This document shows positions 26,374 to 34,785 of a DNA stretch of 64,000 bases, piece by piece (positions within the stretch are counted from its first letter, which is position 1; each line of letters opens with the position of its first letter). The position numbers and the translations under genes were made by a program. The stretch is taken from positions 1-64,000 of the forward strand of contig CAVXTL010000004.1 of the NCBI GenBank assembly GCA_963764665.1, given 5' to 3'. The notes below the pieces were generated by a model that was not told the origin of the DNA, did not search any database, and saw nothing but the letters and a program-made list of their open reading frames with translations. The stretch is from JACVRW01 sp963764665. Lineage in GTDB: Bacteria; Actinomycetota; Thermoleophilia; Solirubrobacterales; Thermoleophilaceae.

Positions 26374-27791
26374 GCGCCCTCCCCGGCGCGAGAGCGCAGC
26401 GCCTGGCGGGCCACCGTCACGTCGTCGAACGGCTCCTTGCGGCCGTCCTCGAACTCCTGGCCCTGCTCGTGGCCCTTGCCGGCCACGACGATCACGTCGC
26501 CCGCGCCGGCCGCATCCACGGCGAGCGCGATCGCCCGGCGCCGGTCCACCTCGCGCTCCGCCTCCGCCCCCGCGCCGGCCATCACCTCGTCGATGATCCG
26601 CTCGGGGTCCTCGCTCCGGGGGTTGTCCGAGGTCACGATCACGCGGTCGGCCAGCCGTGCCGCCGCCTCGCCCATCAGCGGCCGCTTGGCGCGGTCGCGG
26701 TCCCCGCCGGCGCCGAACACCGCCACGAGCCGCCCGCCGGTGAGCTCGCGCGCCGCGCGCAGCACGTTCTCGAGCGAGTCGGGCGTATGGGCGTAGTCCA
26801 CGAGCAGGCCGAAGTCCTGACCCTCGTCCACCGGCTCGAAGCGGCCGGGCACCCGCTCGAACAGGGGCAGCGCCCCGGCGACGGTGTCGAGCGGGACCCC
26901 GAGCGAGCGCACCGCGGCCACCGCGGCCAGCACGTTCTGCACGTTGAACACGCCCGGCAGCCGCGACCGGAGCTCGAGCGAGCCCTCCGGCGTCTCACAG
27001 GCGAAGGTGGAGCCCGCCAGGTCGAAGCGCACGTCGCGCGCCCGGTAGTCCGCGTCGCGCTCGATCGCGAAGGTCACGCAGTCGAGCTCGGCGGCCAGCT
27101 TGCGCCCCCAGTCATCGTCCAGGTTCACGATCGACGCGCCCGGCCCCTCGAACAGGCGCCGCTTGGCCGCGAAGTAGGCGTCCATCGTGGGATGGAAGTC
27201 CAGGTGGTCCTGGGTCAGGTTGGTGAACACGCGGCAGGCGAAGCGGATCCCGGCGGCGCGGCCGAGCTCGAGCGCGTGCGAGGACACCTCCATCACGCAG
27301 ACGCTGTCCCCCGCGTCGACCATGCGGCGGAAGGTCTCCTGGAGGTCGATCGCCTCGGGGGTGGTGCGCTCCACGTGCTCCTCCACCCCGCCCACCACGC
27401 GCTTGACCGTGCCCAGCAGGCCGCAGCTGCGGCCGTCCGCCTCGAGCAGGTGGCGCGCCAGGAAGGCGGTGGTGGTCTTCCCGTTGGTCCCGGTGATCCC
27501 GATCACGTCCAGCTCCGCGGTGGGGTCGCCGTGGAAGCGGGCCGCGGCCGGGCCCATCGCCGCCCGCACGTCAGGCACCACCACCTCGGGCACCCCGAGG
27601 CCCAGCGGGCGCTGGCACACCAGCGCCACCGCGCCCCGCTCGATGGCCTCCGGAGCGAAGTCGTGGCCGTCGGAGCGGAACCCGGGGACGCAAAAAAAGA
27701 GCGTCCCGGGCGTGACGCTCTGGGTCGAGTATGCGAGCCCCGAGACCTCCACCTCGGGCGCCCCATTCCCCATCAGCTCGCGAAGGGTCAT
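26370..27791 (-). CDS. murE: UDP-MurNAc-L-Ala-D-Glu-meso-2,6-diaminopimelate ligase
   Basis: The 473-residue Mur ligase shows 'LAYSTQSVTPGTLFFCVPG', the ATP loop 'GITGTNGKTTTAFLARHLL', 'MEVSSHALELGRAAGI', 'TNLTQDHLDFHPTMDAY' and 'VDYAHTPDSLENVL'. The specificity motif is DNPR ('TSDNPRSEDPE'), which in the family selects meso-diaminopimelate, so a meso-Dap peptidoglycan is predicted. The ATG at 27791 has no clear ribosome-binding site. A TACACT element lies 11 nt upstream and may be its -10. It heads the murE-to-murG run and is divergent from the MshEN gene. Confidence 0.97.
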   Translation of the reverse strand: MTLRELMGNGAPEVEVSGLAYSTQSVTPGTLFFCVPGFRSDGHDFAPEAIERGAVALVCQRPLGLGVPEVVVPDVRAAMGPAAARFHGDPTAELDVIGITGTNGKTTTAFLARHLLEADGRSCGLLGTVKRVVGGVEEHVERTTPEAIDLQETFRRMVDAGDSVCVMEVSSHALELGRAAGIRFACRVFTNLTQDHLDFHPTMDAYFAAKRRLFEGPGASIVNLDDDWGRKLAAELDCVTFAIERDADYRARDVRFDLAGSTFACETPEGSLELRSRLPGVFNVQNVLAAVAAVRSLGVPLDTVAGALPLFERVPGRFEPVDEGQDFGLLVDYAHTPDSLENVLRAARELTGGRLVAVFGAGGDRDRAKRPLMGEAAARLADRVIVTSDNPRSEDPERIIDEVMAGAGAEAEREVDRRRAIALAVDAAGAGDVIVVAGKGHEQGQEFEDGRKEPFDDVTVARQALRSRAGEGA

Positions 27792-27891
27792 GGTGCGCGC
27801 GCAGTGTACCTGCGCATTCCGTCGTCTTCGGGACCCAATTGCTCACCCTTCCCGGGGCCGCGGCCGATGCAGATTTCGTGTGCGCGCCACC

Positions 27892-28962
27892 GTGTCCGGC
27901 GCGCCGGCTGAGAAAGCCGTGCGCGTGCCCCTGCGCCCATTCGAGGGCAAGCTTCGCAGCGACGCTGCCGGTCCGGACGTGAGCGCGCTGCCCGTACCGT
28001 CGATCGGCCCCCCGGACAGGGGGATCACCCCGCCCAGCCGAGCCGCCGGCCATGAGGGCTTCCTCAGCGACGTGATCGTGGAGCTGGGCTTCGCCGACCG
28101 CCCGACGGTGGAGCGAGCGGTGAGCGCGGCGCGCAGTCCCGGGGCGACCGTGGCGGGCGTGCTGGTGGAGATGGGCGCGATCACCGAGGAGCAGCTGGCG
28201 CATGCCCGTGCGGAGCGCCACGGCCTCCTCTACGTGGACCTCGAGGTCTACGACGTCGATCCGTCCGCTGCCAACCTGCTCACGCCCGCCGCGGCGCGCC
28301 AGCACGGCTGCGTCCCGATCGGCTTCGCCGGGCCGCGTCTGGTGCTGGCCGTGGCGGATCCGGCCGACGCCCACGGCGCCGTGGCCCTCCCTGCGCTGGA
28401 GGGCCGGAAGATCCTGCCCGCGGTGGCCACGGCTGCCGCGCTCGAGCAGCTCACGGAGCGGCTTCCGCTCCCGCAGCCCGCCGGGGACCTCGAAGTCGTG
28501 GACGATCCGCCGGACGAGCAGGTGGAGGCCCAGCCCGCGCCTGCGGCTCCGGAACCCCGGGAGATGGACACCGCGGAGGAGGAGTACGAGCTGCGCGCGC
28601 GCCTCTCGAAGGCCGAGACGCGGCTGGACGAGGCGCTGGTGCGCTCGCGCGAGCACCACCGAGAGCTGGCCACCGCGAGGATGGAGGTCGAGGCCCGCAC
28701 GATGGAGCTGGAGGTGCTGCGCACGAAGCTCACCGATACCGAGTCCGACGCGATCCGGGCACGGGCGGAGGCCGAGCACTCTGCGCACGAGGAGCGCACC
28801 CTGAGGGCGCGCCTCGACACCGAGGCGAGACGTCGGCGGGTGCTCGAGGAGCGCATCTCGAAGCTGGAGACCGAGCTGTTCGCCGCCGAGCGTGCCGGCC
28901 AGGAGCAGCGCGAGGCCCAGGCGCGGATGCGTGCGGCCCTGAGCGGGCCGGACGAGCCCTAG
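27892..28962 (+). CDS. MshEN (GspE N-terminal)-type domain protein with coiled coil
   Basis: This protein of about 356 residues lies on the strand opposite its neighbours. Residues ~60-200 resemble the T2SSE_N/MshEN domain found at the N-terminus of type II secretion and type IV pilus ATPases, with two helical pairs ('FLSDVIVELGFADRPTVERAV' and 'AGVLVEMGAITEEQLAHARAE') and 'YVDLEVYDVDP'. No ATPase follows. Instead, a long Glu/Arg-rich coiled coil fills residues ~230-350. MshEN domains in some proteins bind cyclic-di-GMP. The motif here is degenerate, so ligand binding is only possible. The start is uncertain (GTG at 27880 or 27892 or later). The stop shares CTAG with the convergent ftsI stop. 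A Tad secretion cluster lies 4 kb away. Confidence 0.75.
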   Translation: MSGAPAEKAVRVPLRPFEGKLRSDAAGPDVSALPVPSIGPPDRGITPPSRAAGHEGFLSDVIVELGFADRPTVERAVSAARSPGATVAGVLVEMGAITEEQLAHARAERHGLLYVDLEVYDVDPSAANLLTPAAARQHGCVPIGFAGPRLVLAVADPADAHGAVALPALEGRKILPAVATAAALEQLTERLPLPQPAGDLEVVDDPPDEQVEAQPAPAAPEPREMDTAEEEYELRARLSKAETRLDEALVRSREHHRELATARMEVEARTMELEVLRTKLTDTESDAIRARAEAEHSAHEERTLRARLDTEARRRRVLEERISKLETELFAAERAGQEQREAQARMRAALSGPDEP

Positions 28963-30596
28963 CCGGGCGGGATTCGCAGGTACGGCAGCGCGAACTCCGC
29001 GATGCTCTCGAACGCCGGCGCCGCCACGGTGCCGCCGTAGATGTCGCCCTGGGGCTCGTCCACCATCACCGCCACCAGCAGCCGCGGGTCGCGCGCCGGG
29101 GCGTAGCCGATGAACGAGGCTACGAACTTCGTCTTCGAGTAGCCGCCCTTGCCGTCCGGCTTCTCCGCCGTGCCGGTCTTGCCGGCGAGCTTGTAGCCCT
29201 CGACCTGGGCCTCTTGCGCGGTACCGCCGGGGCCGAGCACGCCCTCGAGCATCTTCGACACGTCGTCGGCCGTCTGGCGCGAGAGCACGCGCCGTCCGGG
29301 CCGCCGCTCCCCGGCGACGATGTACGGGGAGCGCATGACTCCGTGGTTGGCGATGGCCGTGTAGCCCTTGGCCATCTGCATCGGCGTGACGGCAAGACCC
29401 TGGCCGATGGGCAGGTTGCCGATCGAGGAGCCGGAGTAGTCCGCGTAGGTAGGCACGATGCCCTGCTGCTCGCCCGGCAGCTCGATCCCGGTGGGGCGGC
29501 CGAAGCCGAAGCGGTGGACCCAGCGGTCGAACTTGCGGGCCCCGAGCTTGAGACCGATCATCACGGAGCCCACGTTCGAGGACTGGGCCAGGATCTCCGA
29601 CGTCCTCAGCGTGAGGCGGCCGCGGTCGTGCGCCTCGCCGACCACTCGGTCGGCCACGCGGATCTGAGGCGGCAGGTCGAACGGCGTCTCAGGCTGGATG
29701 GCCCCGTCCTGGAGGGCGCCCGAGACGGTGAACGGCTTGAAGGTCGATCCCGGCTCGTAGTTCACGGCCACCGAGCGGTCGCGGCGCGCCCAGGCGGGGG
29801 ATCCGCCCGGGTCGTTGGCGTCCACGCGCGGCCAGTTGGCCAGCGCGAGCACCGCACCGGTGCGCGGATCGAGCACAAGCGCGGTGGCGCCCCTGGGCCG
29901 CCAGGTGGACCCCACCTCGCCGAGCACCTCCTCGGTGCGCTCCTGAATTGCCGCGTCGATCGTCAGCCGGAGGTTCTCGCCGGGCGAGGAGCGCTTGGTC
30001 TCGACCATGCTCACGGGCTCGCCCAGCGCGTCCTTAACGAGCCGCCGGGTCCCGTCGGATCCGCGCAGGTCCTCGTCGCGCGAGTACTCGAGCCCTGAGA
30101 GCCCGACGTTGTCCGTGCCCACCGTGCCCAGCACCTGCGCGGCCAGCCAGCCTTGCGGGTAGCTCCGCTTCGGCTCCGTCACGGTGCCGATGCCCTCGAT
30201 CTTCAGCTGCTGGATCTTGTGACCGGCCCACGCGTCCATCTTCCGGCGCAGGTAGACGAAGCCCGCGTCGCCCGAGATCTTTCGCAGCAGCTCGTCCTCC
30301 GGCATGTCGAGCAGCGGCGCCAGCTGGGCCGAGACCTTGGCCGGGTTGTCGATCAGGAAGGGGTTGGCGAAGACCGTGATCGCGTCCTCGGACACGGCCA
30401 GCTCGAGCCCGTTGCGGTCGAAGATGGTGCCGCGCTTGGCGCTCACGGCCAGGTCCTCCTCCTGCTGGGTGGCCGCGCGCTCCTGGAGCGAGCCGGCCCG
30501 CACGGTGCCGATCCAGATCGCCCGCACTGCGGCGAGCGCGAGGAGGGCGAGGAAGACGGCGAAGAGCAGCCCGATCCTGCGCTCGACCAGGCGCAC
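28959..30596 (-). CDS. ftsI: Septal penicillin-binding protein, class B transpeptidase
   Basis: This D,D-transpeptidase cross-links septal peptidoglycan together with FtsW. The 545 residues have a short cytosolic start, one membrane helix (about 8-28) and a pedestal domain. The catalytic domain has S284-x-x-K ('EPGSTFKPFT'), S339-S-N341 and K473-T-G ('AGKTGTAEKP'). No PASTA domains follow. The start is GTG, 2 nt after the ftsL-like stop. The stop overlaps the convergent MshEN gene by four bases. Confidence 0.97.
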   Translation of the reverse strand: MRLVERRIGLLFAVFLALLALAAVRAIWIGTVRAGSLQERAATQQEEDLAVSAKRGTIFDRNGLELAVSEDAITVFANPFLIDNPAKVSAQLAPLLDMPEDELLRKISGDAGFVYLRRKMDAWAGHKIQQLKIEGIGTVTEPKRSYPQGWLAAQVLGTVGTDNVGLSGLEYSRDEDLRGSDGTRRLVKDALGEPVSMVETKRSSPGENLRLTIDAAIQERTEEVLGEVGSTWRPRGATALVLDPRTGAVLALANWPRVDANDPGGSPAWARRDRSVAVNYEPGSTFKPFTVSGALQDGAIQPETPFDLPPQIRVADRVVGEAHDRGRLTLRTSEILAQSSNVGSVMIGLKLGARKFDRWVHRFGFGRPTGIELPGEQQGIVPTYADYSGSSIGNLPIGQGLAVTPMQMAKGYTAIANHGVMRSPYIVAGERRPGRRVLSRQTADDVSKMLEGVLGPGGTAQEAQVEGYKLAGKTGTAEKPDGKGGYSKTKFVASFIGYAPARDPRLLVAVMVDEPQGDIYGGTVAAPAFESIAEFALPYLRIPPG

Positions 30597-30598
30597 GC

Positions 30599-31351
30599 CT
30601 AGCCCGACGGCTCCGTCGTGGACACGTCGGGCTCGCTGGTGGCGGTGGGCGCGACCGCGGTCGTGCCCTCACCCACGGTCCCGGCTGCGGGGGTCTCGCC
30701 GGTGGTGGTGGCGTCCGGCACCGCGGTGGTGGTATCCGTGGTGGGCGCGACCGCCGTGGGATCCGTGGCCGCGGGGTCGAATACCGCCGGCGGCTCGATG
30801 ACGGTTTCCACGGGCAGCGCGGCCACCGCGCTGGGCTCCACGATGTTGCGCGCGGCCTTGCGCGCGTCGAACTCCGGATGCGCCTTCAGGTAGCGCACGT
30901 CGCCCGCGCCGGGCAGCACCAGGCCTAGCTCCGCCGCGGCGTCGCGGATGCGCTCGCTTGAGCCGAGTAGCGCGGCCTCCTGGCGCAGGCGTGCGTTGTC
31001 GCGCTTCAGCGCCGTGCTCTTCTCGGCGGTGAGGGCGATCTCGCGGTTCATCCGCAGGAGGTCCACGTTGAAGAAGACGATGCCCACGAGCAGGACGCCC
31101 ACGAGCACGATCCAGCCGCGTCCCGCGAGCAGGGCGTCGAGCACCCCGCTGGTGCGCGCGCGCACGGTGCGCGCGAACGGCGCGTTGCCCACACGCACGG
31201 GCAGCGCAACGGAGCCGTTGCGAGCAGGCGCGGGCGCCGCCCGTCCCGACACGCGCCGCGGGGGGCGGGTGGGCCGCTGCTGCGGGCGCCGCGCCGGCGC
31301 CGGGCGAGCCGGGGCGGCAGTCCGGGCTGCGGCGCTGGCGGGGGGAGCCAT
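30599..31351 (-). CDS. ftsL: FtsL-like divisome protein with long external tail
   Basis: The 250-residue bitopic protein has a ~75-residue Ala/Arg/Pro-rich cytosolic part and one helix ('GWIVLVGVLLVGIVFFNVDLL'). A leucine-zipper-like segment follows (EIALTAEKSTALKRDNARLR), then 'RIRDAAAELGLVLPGAGDVRYL', the usual FtsL ending. A further ~110-residue Thr/Pro/Ala-rich tail is added outside the membrane. FtsL sequences are poorly conserved, so the name rests on topology and position between rsmH and ftsI. The ATG shares one base with the rsmH stop and has GGAGG 7-8 nt upstream. Confidence 0.85.
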   Translation of the reverse strand: MAPPASAAARTAAPARPAPARRPQQRPTRPPRRVSGRAAPAPARNGSVALPVRVGNAPFARTVRARTSGVLDALLAGRGWIVLVGVLLVGIVFFNVDLLRMNREIALTAEKSTALKRDNARLRQEAALLGSSERIRDAAAELGLVLPGAGDVRYLKAHPEFDARKAARNIVEPSAVAALPVETVIEPPAVFDPAATDPTAVAPTTDTTTAVPDATTTGETPAAGTVGEGTTAVAPTATSEPDVSTTEPSG

Positions 31352-32307
31352 CAGGCGGCCTCCGCCGGGGGCAGCTTCCGGGCCGCGCGGAGCTTGCCGG
31401 AGCGCGAGCGCGGGTTGTCGGCCACCTCGCCGGGCGTGGGCACCACGGCCTTGCGGGTGAGCAGCTCGGCCTCGGGCTCCTGCCCGCACACGCAGATGGG
31501 GAAGTCGGGCGGGCACACGCAGCCGCGTGCGCGCTCGACGAGGAAGCGCTTGACGCGCCGGTCCTCGAGCGAATGGAAGGAGATCGCGGCCAGCCGGCCG
31601 CCGTCGCGCAGCAGCTCCCACCCCAGCGGCAGGGCCCTGTCGAGCGACTCGAGCTCGTCGTTCACCGCGATCCGTACGGCCTGGAACACGCGCTTTGCCG
31701 GGTGCCCGCCTCCGAAGCTGCGCCGCACGGCCGCCGGAAGCGCTGCCTCGACCGCTGCCACGAGCTCCGCCGTGGTGTCGATCGGCGCGCGCTCGCGGCG
31801 GCGCACGATCTCGTGGGCGATCCGCCCGGCGGAGGGCTCCTCGCCGTAGCGGCGGAAGAGCTGCGACAGGCGGCGCTCCTCCCAGCCGTTCACGATCTCA
31901 CGCGCGTCCACGTCCTGGCCGGGATCCATCCGCATGTCCAGCGGCGCGTCGTAGGAGTAGGAGAAGCCGCGCTCGCGCGCGTCCACCTGCATGGACGAGA
32001 TGCCCAGGTCCAGGTACACGAGGTCCGCCTGCGTGCCCTCCTCGGCCAGAAGAGCCAGGCCGTCGGCGTAGTCCATGCGCAGGAAGCGGGTGTGACACGT
32101 GGCCTCGTCAGCGAGCTCCTGGAAGCGTTCCTCCGCCACCGGGTCGCGGTCGATGCACACGAGCGTGCCGGAGGGGCCGAGCCGTCCGGCCACCAGGCGG
32201 GCGTGACCGCCCGCGCCGAACGTGCAGTCCACAGCGGTCTCGCCGGCGGCGGGGGCGGTGATGTCGATCAGCTCGCCTGCCAGCACGGGTACGTGCGTGC
32301 GAGTCAT
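31351..32307 (-). CDS. rsmH: 16S rRNA (cytosine1402-N4)-methyltransferase
   Basis: This SAM-dependent methyltransferase modifies C1402 in the 16S rRNA decoding centre. Its motifs are 'HVPVLAGELID', 'DCTFGAGGHARLVAGRL' (SAM loop), 'DLVYLDLGISSMQVDARERGFS', 'PLDMRMDP' and 'AISFHSLEDRRVKRFL'. A Cys-rich knob 'CVCPPDFPICVCG' near the end is common in actinobacterial homologues. The start is taken at the ATG 1 nt after the mraZ stop (318 residues). An ATG at 32319 is an alternative, and neither has an obvious ribosome-binding site. Confidence 0.96.
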   Translation of the reverse strand: MTRTHVPVLAGELIDITAPAAGETAVDCTFGAGGHARLVAGRLGPSGTLVCIDRDPVAEERFQELADEATCHTRFLRMDYADGLALLAEEGTQADLVYLDLGISSMQVDARERGFSYSYDAPLDMRMDPGQDVDAREIVNGWEERRLSQLFRRYGEEPSAGRIAHEIVRRRERAPIDTTAELVAAVEAALPAAVRRSFGGGHPAKRVFQAVRIAVNDELESLDRALPLGWELLRDGGRLAAISFHSLEDRRVKRFLVERARGCVCPPDFPICVCGQEPEAELLTRKAVVPTPGEVADNPRSRSGKLRAARKLPPAEAA

Positions 32308-32308
32308 G

Positions 32309-32743
32309 TCAAGAAGCATGGCCAAGGCGTTCGGTCACCTCCTCGATTTCGGCGTCGAGCCTGCGCTGCTCGTCCTCCCACCGGGCCCGTCCCCACACCT
32401 CGAGATGGTCCCCTACGCCCACGACGACAACTTCCTTCTCGATCGCCGCGTGCGCGAGAAGCGGCGGCGGGAGCGTCACCCGGCCGGCGGCGTCGAGCTC
32501 GATCTCGAAAGAGTTGCCCTGGTAGAAGCGCGACAGCTGCCGATACTGGGAGCCCATGGGATTCAAGTCCCCGAGAGCCCGCTCGATGATCGATTCGTGG
32601 GTCTCTGGGGTCCACACGGCCACGCAGGTCTCGGGGTCCTTGGCGAGAACCACTCCGCTCGAGAACGGCGCACGAAAGCGCGCCGGAATGCTGAGCCGGT
32701 TCTTTGCGTCCAGCGAGTGCTCGTAGTGCCCTCGAAAAGCCAA
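32309..32743 (-). CDS. mraZ: Transcriptional regulator MraZ
   Basis: MraZ is a double SpoVT/AbrB-like ring-forming DNA-binding protein that regulates its own mra/dcw operon. The 144 residues begin 'AFRGHYEHSLDAKNRLSIPARFR' and include the second half-repeat 'IELDAAGRVTLPPPLLAHA'. The frame is open 96 codons further upstream, but family homology begins at the TTG at 32743, which is preceded by GGATGG. The ~320-bp region upstream holds its operator, promoter and a leader hairpin, and then two inverted repeats behind tadC. Confidence 0.95.
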   Translation of the reverse strand: MAFRGHYEHSLDAKNRLSIPARFRAPFSSGVVLAKDPETCVAVWTPETHESIIERALGDLNPMGSQYRQLSRFYQGNSFEIELDAAGRVTLPPPLLAHAAIEKEVVVVGVGDHLEVWGRARWEDEQRRLDAEIEEVTERLGHAS

Positions 32744-32766
32744 GATCCATCCGAAAAGAAGAGTCG

Positions 32767-32807
32767 GACCGGAGTGGCGGAGTGGGAGGAGCCCCGCCAC
32801 TCCGGTC
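32767..32807 (-). promoter_or_regulatory. 14-bp perfect hairpin in the mraZ leader, attenuator-like
   Basis: Arms of 14 bp (GACCGGAGTGGCGG and its exact complement) enclose a 13-nt loop. On the minus strand a T-rich stretch (TTCTTTT) begins 7 nt after the stem. It lies between the mraZ promoter and its start codon, so it could terminate transcription early or shield the start. The 7-nt spacing makes it a weak classical terminator. Confidence 0.6.
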
Positions 32808-32818
32808 GCTTGATGGAT

Positions 32819-32863
32819 GCCACAGTACCCCACCTGCTCCCACTGTGCAACACCTTTCCCCAC
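32819..32863 (-). promoter_or_regulatory. MraZ operator and mraZ promoter
   Basis: Five boxes stand exactly 10 bp apart on the minus strand: GTGGG (32859-32863), GTGTT, GTGGG (32839-32843), GTGGG (32829-32833) and GTGGC (32819-32823). MraZ in enterobacteria binds TGGG boxes with the same 10-bp period. TTGCAC (32845-32850) and TACTGT (32822-32827), 17 bp apart, could be the promoter and lie inside the box array. This fits autorepression. Confidence 0.7.
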
Positions 32864-32959
32864 TTTGATGCCCAGTTCGCCCCGGGCGGTGGCGGCGGAT
32901 GGCGGCAAACCCGCATGTAGAGCGGCAGCGCGGACCTCGAGACGGGTTCGGTGGGATCC

Positions 32960-33015
32960 CCGTTCTGCCGGGCGCGTAGGGCCAGAACGGCGATTTGGGC
33001 GCAATCGTGCGCCCA
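32960..33015 (-). terminator. Two inverted repeats behind tadC, possible terminator
   Basis: TGGGCGCA and TGCGCCCA (32996-33015) form an 8-bp stem with a 4-nt loop. CCGTTCTG and CAGAACGG (32960-32990) form a second 8-bp stem with a 15-nt loop. They fill the gap between the tadC stop and the mraZ operator. No T-run follows either stem, so termination here is an inference from position. Confidence 0.4.
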
Positions 33016-33064
33016 GAAATCCCACCTGCACGCGTTCGTGCGTCGTCTCGTGTCCCCGGTGGGG

Positions 33065-33913
33065 CTAGGTGGGGAGGAGCGTTCCGCCGGAATCGAGCAC
33101 CGCGGACAGCAGCGCGGCCGCCACGAGCAGTAGCACCGACGGCACCAGGAGCAGCGCCACCACCAGCTGGATCTTGGGGCCGGCCCGCGCTGCGTGCTCG
33201 CGCGCGGCGCGTGCCAGCGCCGCGCGAGCCTCCCGTGCCTGGGCGGTGAGGGTGTCGGCCAGCGGCACTCCGTGGCGCCGCGAGCGCTCGAGGGCGCCCA
33301 CCAGCGCCGCGAGCTCGGGAAGCGGCAGCCTGCGGTGCACCTCCTCGAGCGCCTCGGCCAGAGGAGCGCCCAGGGCCACCCTTCGCCCCGCCGCGCGCCA
33401 TTCCGCCGCCAGCGGGCCGCGCCCCTCGCGGCCGACCGCCCGCAGCGCCTCCGTCAGCGACGCGCCGGACTCGACGGTCACGCGCAGCAGGTCGAGCAAC
33501 GCGGGCAGATCGCGCCGGGCGCTGCGGGCCCGCGCCGAGGCCACGCGCCTGAGCCAGAGGTCAGGGGCCACGAAGCCGGCGGCAGGCAGGAGCGCCGCCA
33601 CCAGCGGCCCCAGCCGCCCCGGTGCGCCCGCAGCCAGCCCGACCCCGGCCCCTCCCCCGGCCAGCGCCGCCGCGAGCTTGGCGGCCATCACCTCGCGTGT
33701 GCCGAGCGCGCCCGGCCTCCCCGCGGCGTCGAGCCGCGCCCCGAGGTCGCGCGGCGCCGGCACGTCGCGCAACCGCATCCCTGCCGTGGCCAGACGGCGC
33801 AGGAGCCGCGCCTGCGGGCGCGCCGCGCGCCGGCCTGCCACGGACGCGACCAGCAGCGCCAGGCCCGCCGCTCCGAGACCACCCGCGAGGAACGCCGGCA
33901 CCGAGCCGGTCAC
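33065..33913 (-). CDS. tadC: Tad pilus assembly/type II secretion inner-membrane protein TadC
   Basis: The 282-residue protein has one T2SSF domain ('LPALLDLLRVTVESGASLTEALRAVGREGRGPLAAEWRAAG' region, about 140-250) flanked by hydrophobic helices at both ends. It forms the membrane platform of a Tad/Flp-type pilus or secretion system with TadB and the CpaF ATPase. The GTG start overlaps the tadB stop (GTGA); the frame itself is open far upstream through tadB. No pilin (flp) or TadE/F gene is adjacent, but a CpaB-like gene is at 46.8 kb. Confidence 0.85.
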   Translation of the reverse strand: MTGSVPAFLAGGLGAAGLALLVASVAGRRAARPQARLLRRLATAGMRLRDVPAPRDLGARLDAAGRPGALGTREVMAAKLAAALAGGGAGVGLAAGAPGRLGPLVAALLPAAGFVAPDLWLRRVASARARSARRDLPALLDLLRVTVESGASLTEALRAVGREGRGPLAAEWRAAGRRVALGAPLAEALEEVHRRLPLPELAALVGALERSRRHGVPLADTLTAQAREARAALARAAREHAARAGPKIQLVVALLLVPSVLLLVAAALLSAVLDSGGTLLPT

Positions 33914-34785
33914 CGGAGCGGCCGGCCAAGGCGGTGGATCAGCACGGCAGCCACGACCTGAAGCCCGAGGGCGAGTCCCACGAGCCAGGCCGTGAGGAAC
34001 GACCCGGCGAGGTCCCGGAGCCAGCCGGGACTGGCCAGCTCTGCAAGCAGGGCACCTGCGGCGGGCAGCAGCACCACGATCGCGCCTGTGAAACGGGCCT
34101 GGGCGGTGGCGGCGCGCAGCTCGCCCTCGAGGCGGCCCTGCTCCTCCATCGCTGCCGCGCTGTCGCGCAGCAGGCGCGCCAGGTCGCCCCCCGCGCGCCG
34201 CTGGAGCAGGCAGGCGGCCACGAACACGTCCACGCGCGCGGATCCCGCTCGCATCCGTAACGAGGCGAGCGCGCCGTCGGTGCGAGCACCGGCGGCCAGC
34301 TCGGCGGCCGCACGCCGCAGCTCGTGGCCGGCCGCGCCCTCCACGGCCTGGCCCGCCTCCGCGACCGCCGCGCGGAGCGAGTGCCCACCGCCGAGGGCGT
34401 CGGCCACCGCCACGCACATCTGGGCGCAGCCGGCGTCCACCGCCCGGTGGTAGCGCTCACGGCGGGCCCTGAGGGCACGAGCCACGATCCACGGCCCCGC
34501 GGCGCCGAGCACGACACCCAGCGCCGGTCCCGCCACGGCGGCGCCTGCACAGAACGCCACGACGGCGCCCGCCAGGAGCAGCCGGCGCCGCTCGGCAGCG
34601 CCTGGGTCGCGACCCTCGCGTCCCTGCCTGACAAGCGCGTCCACCAGCGCACCGCCGGCCCGGAGCAGCCCCGGTCCCAGTCGCGTGACGCGGGCCAGCG
34701 CGCCGCGGACCAGCTCGGCGAATCCCACGGCAGCGGCCGCGCCGCCCAGGAACGCCAGCGCCGCGGCACCGGGGCTAGCGATCAC
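33910..34785 (-). CDS. tadB: Tad pilus assembly/type II secretion inner-membrane protein TadB
   Basis: The 291-residue protein has two N-terminal hydrophobic stretches, a T2SSF domain (about 110-235, 'DAGCAQMCVAVADALGGGHSLRAAVAEAGQAVEG' region, 'LLQRRAGGDLARLLRDSAAAMEEQ') and two C-terminal helices. It pairs with TadC. The start is GTG, overlapping the cpaF end by 11 bp. The three genes cpaF-tadB-tadC form one coupled unit directly upstream of mraZ on the same strand. Confidence 0.85.
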   Translation of the reverse strand: MIASPGAAALAFLGGAAAAVGFAELVRGALARVTRLGPGLLRAGGALVDALVRQGREGRDPGAAERRRLLLAGAVVAFCAGAAVAGPALGVVLGAAGPWIVARALRARRERYHRAVDAGCAQMCVAVADALGGGHSLRAAVAEAGQAVEGAAGHELRRAAAELAAGARTDGALASLRMRAGSARVDVFVAACLLQRRAGGDLARLLRDSAAAMEEQGRLEGELRAATAQARFTGAIVVLLPAAGALLAELASPGWLRDLAGSFLTAWLVGLALGLQVVAAVLIHRLGRPLR

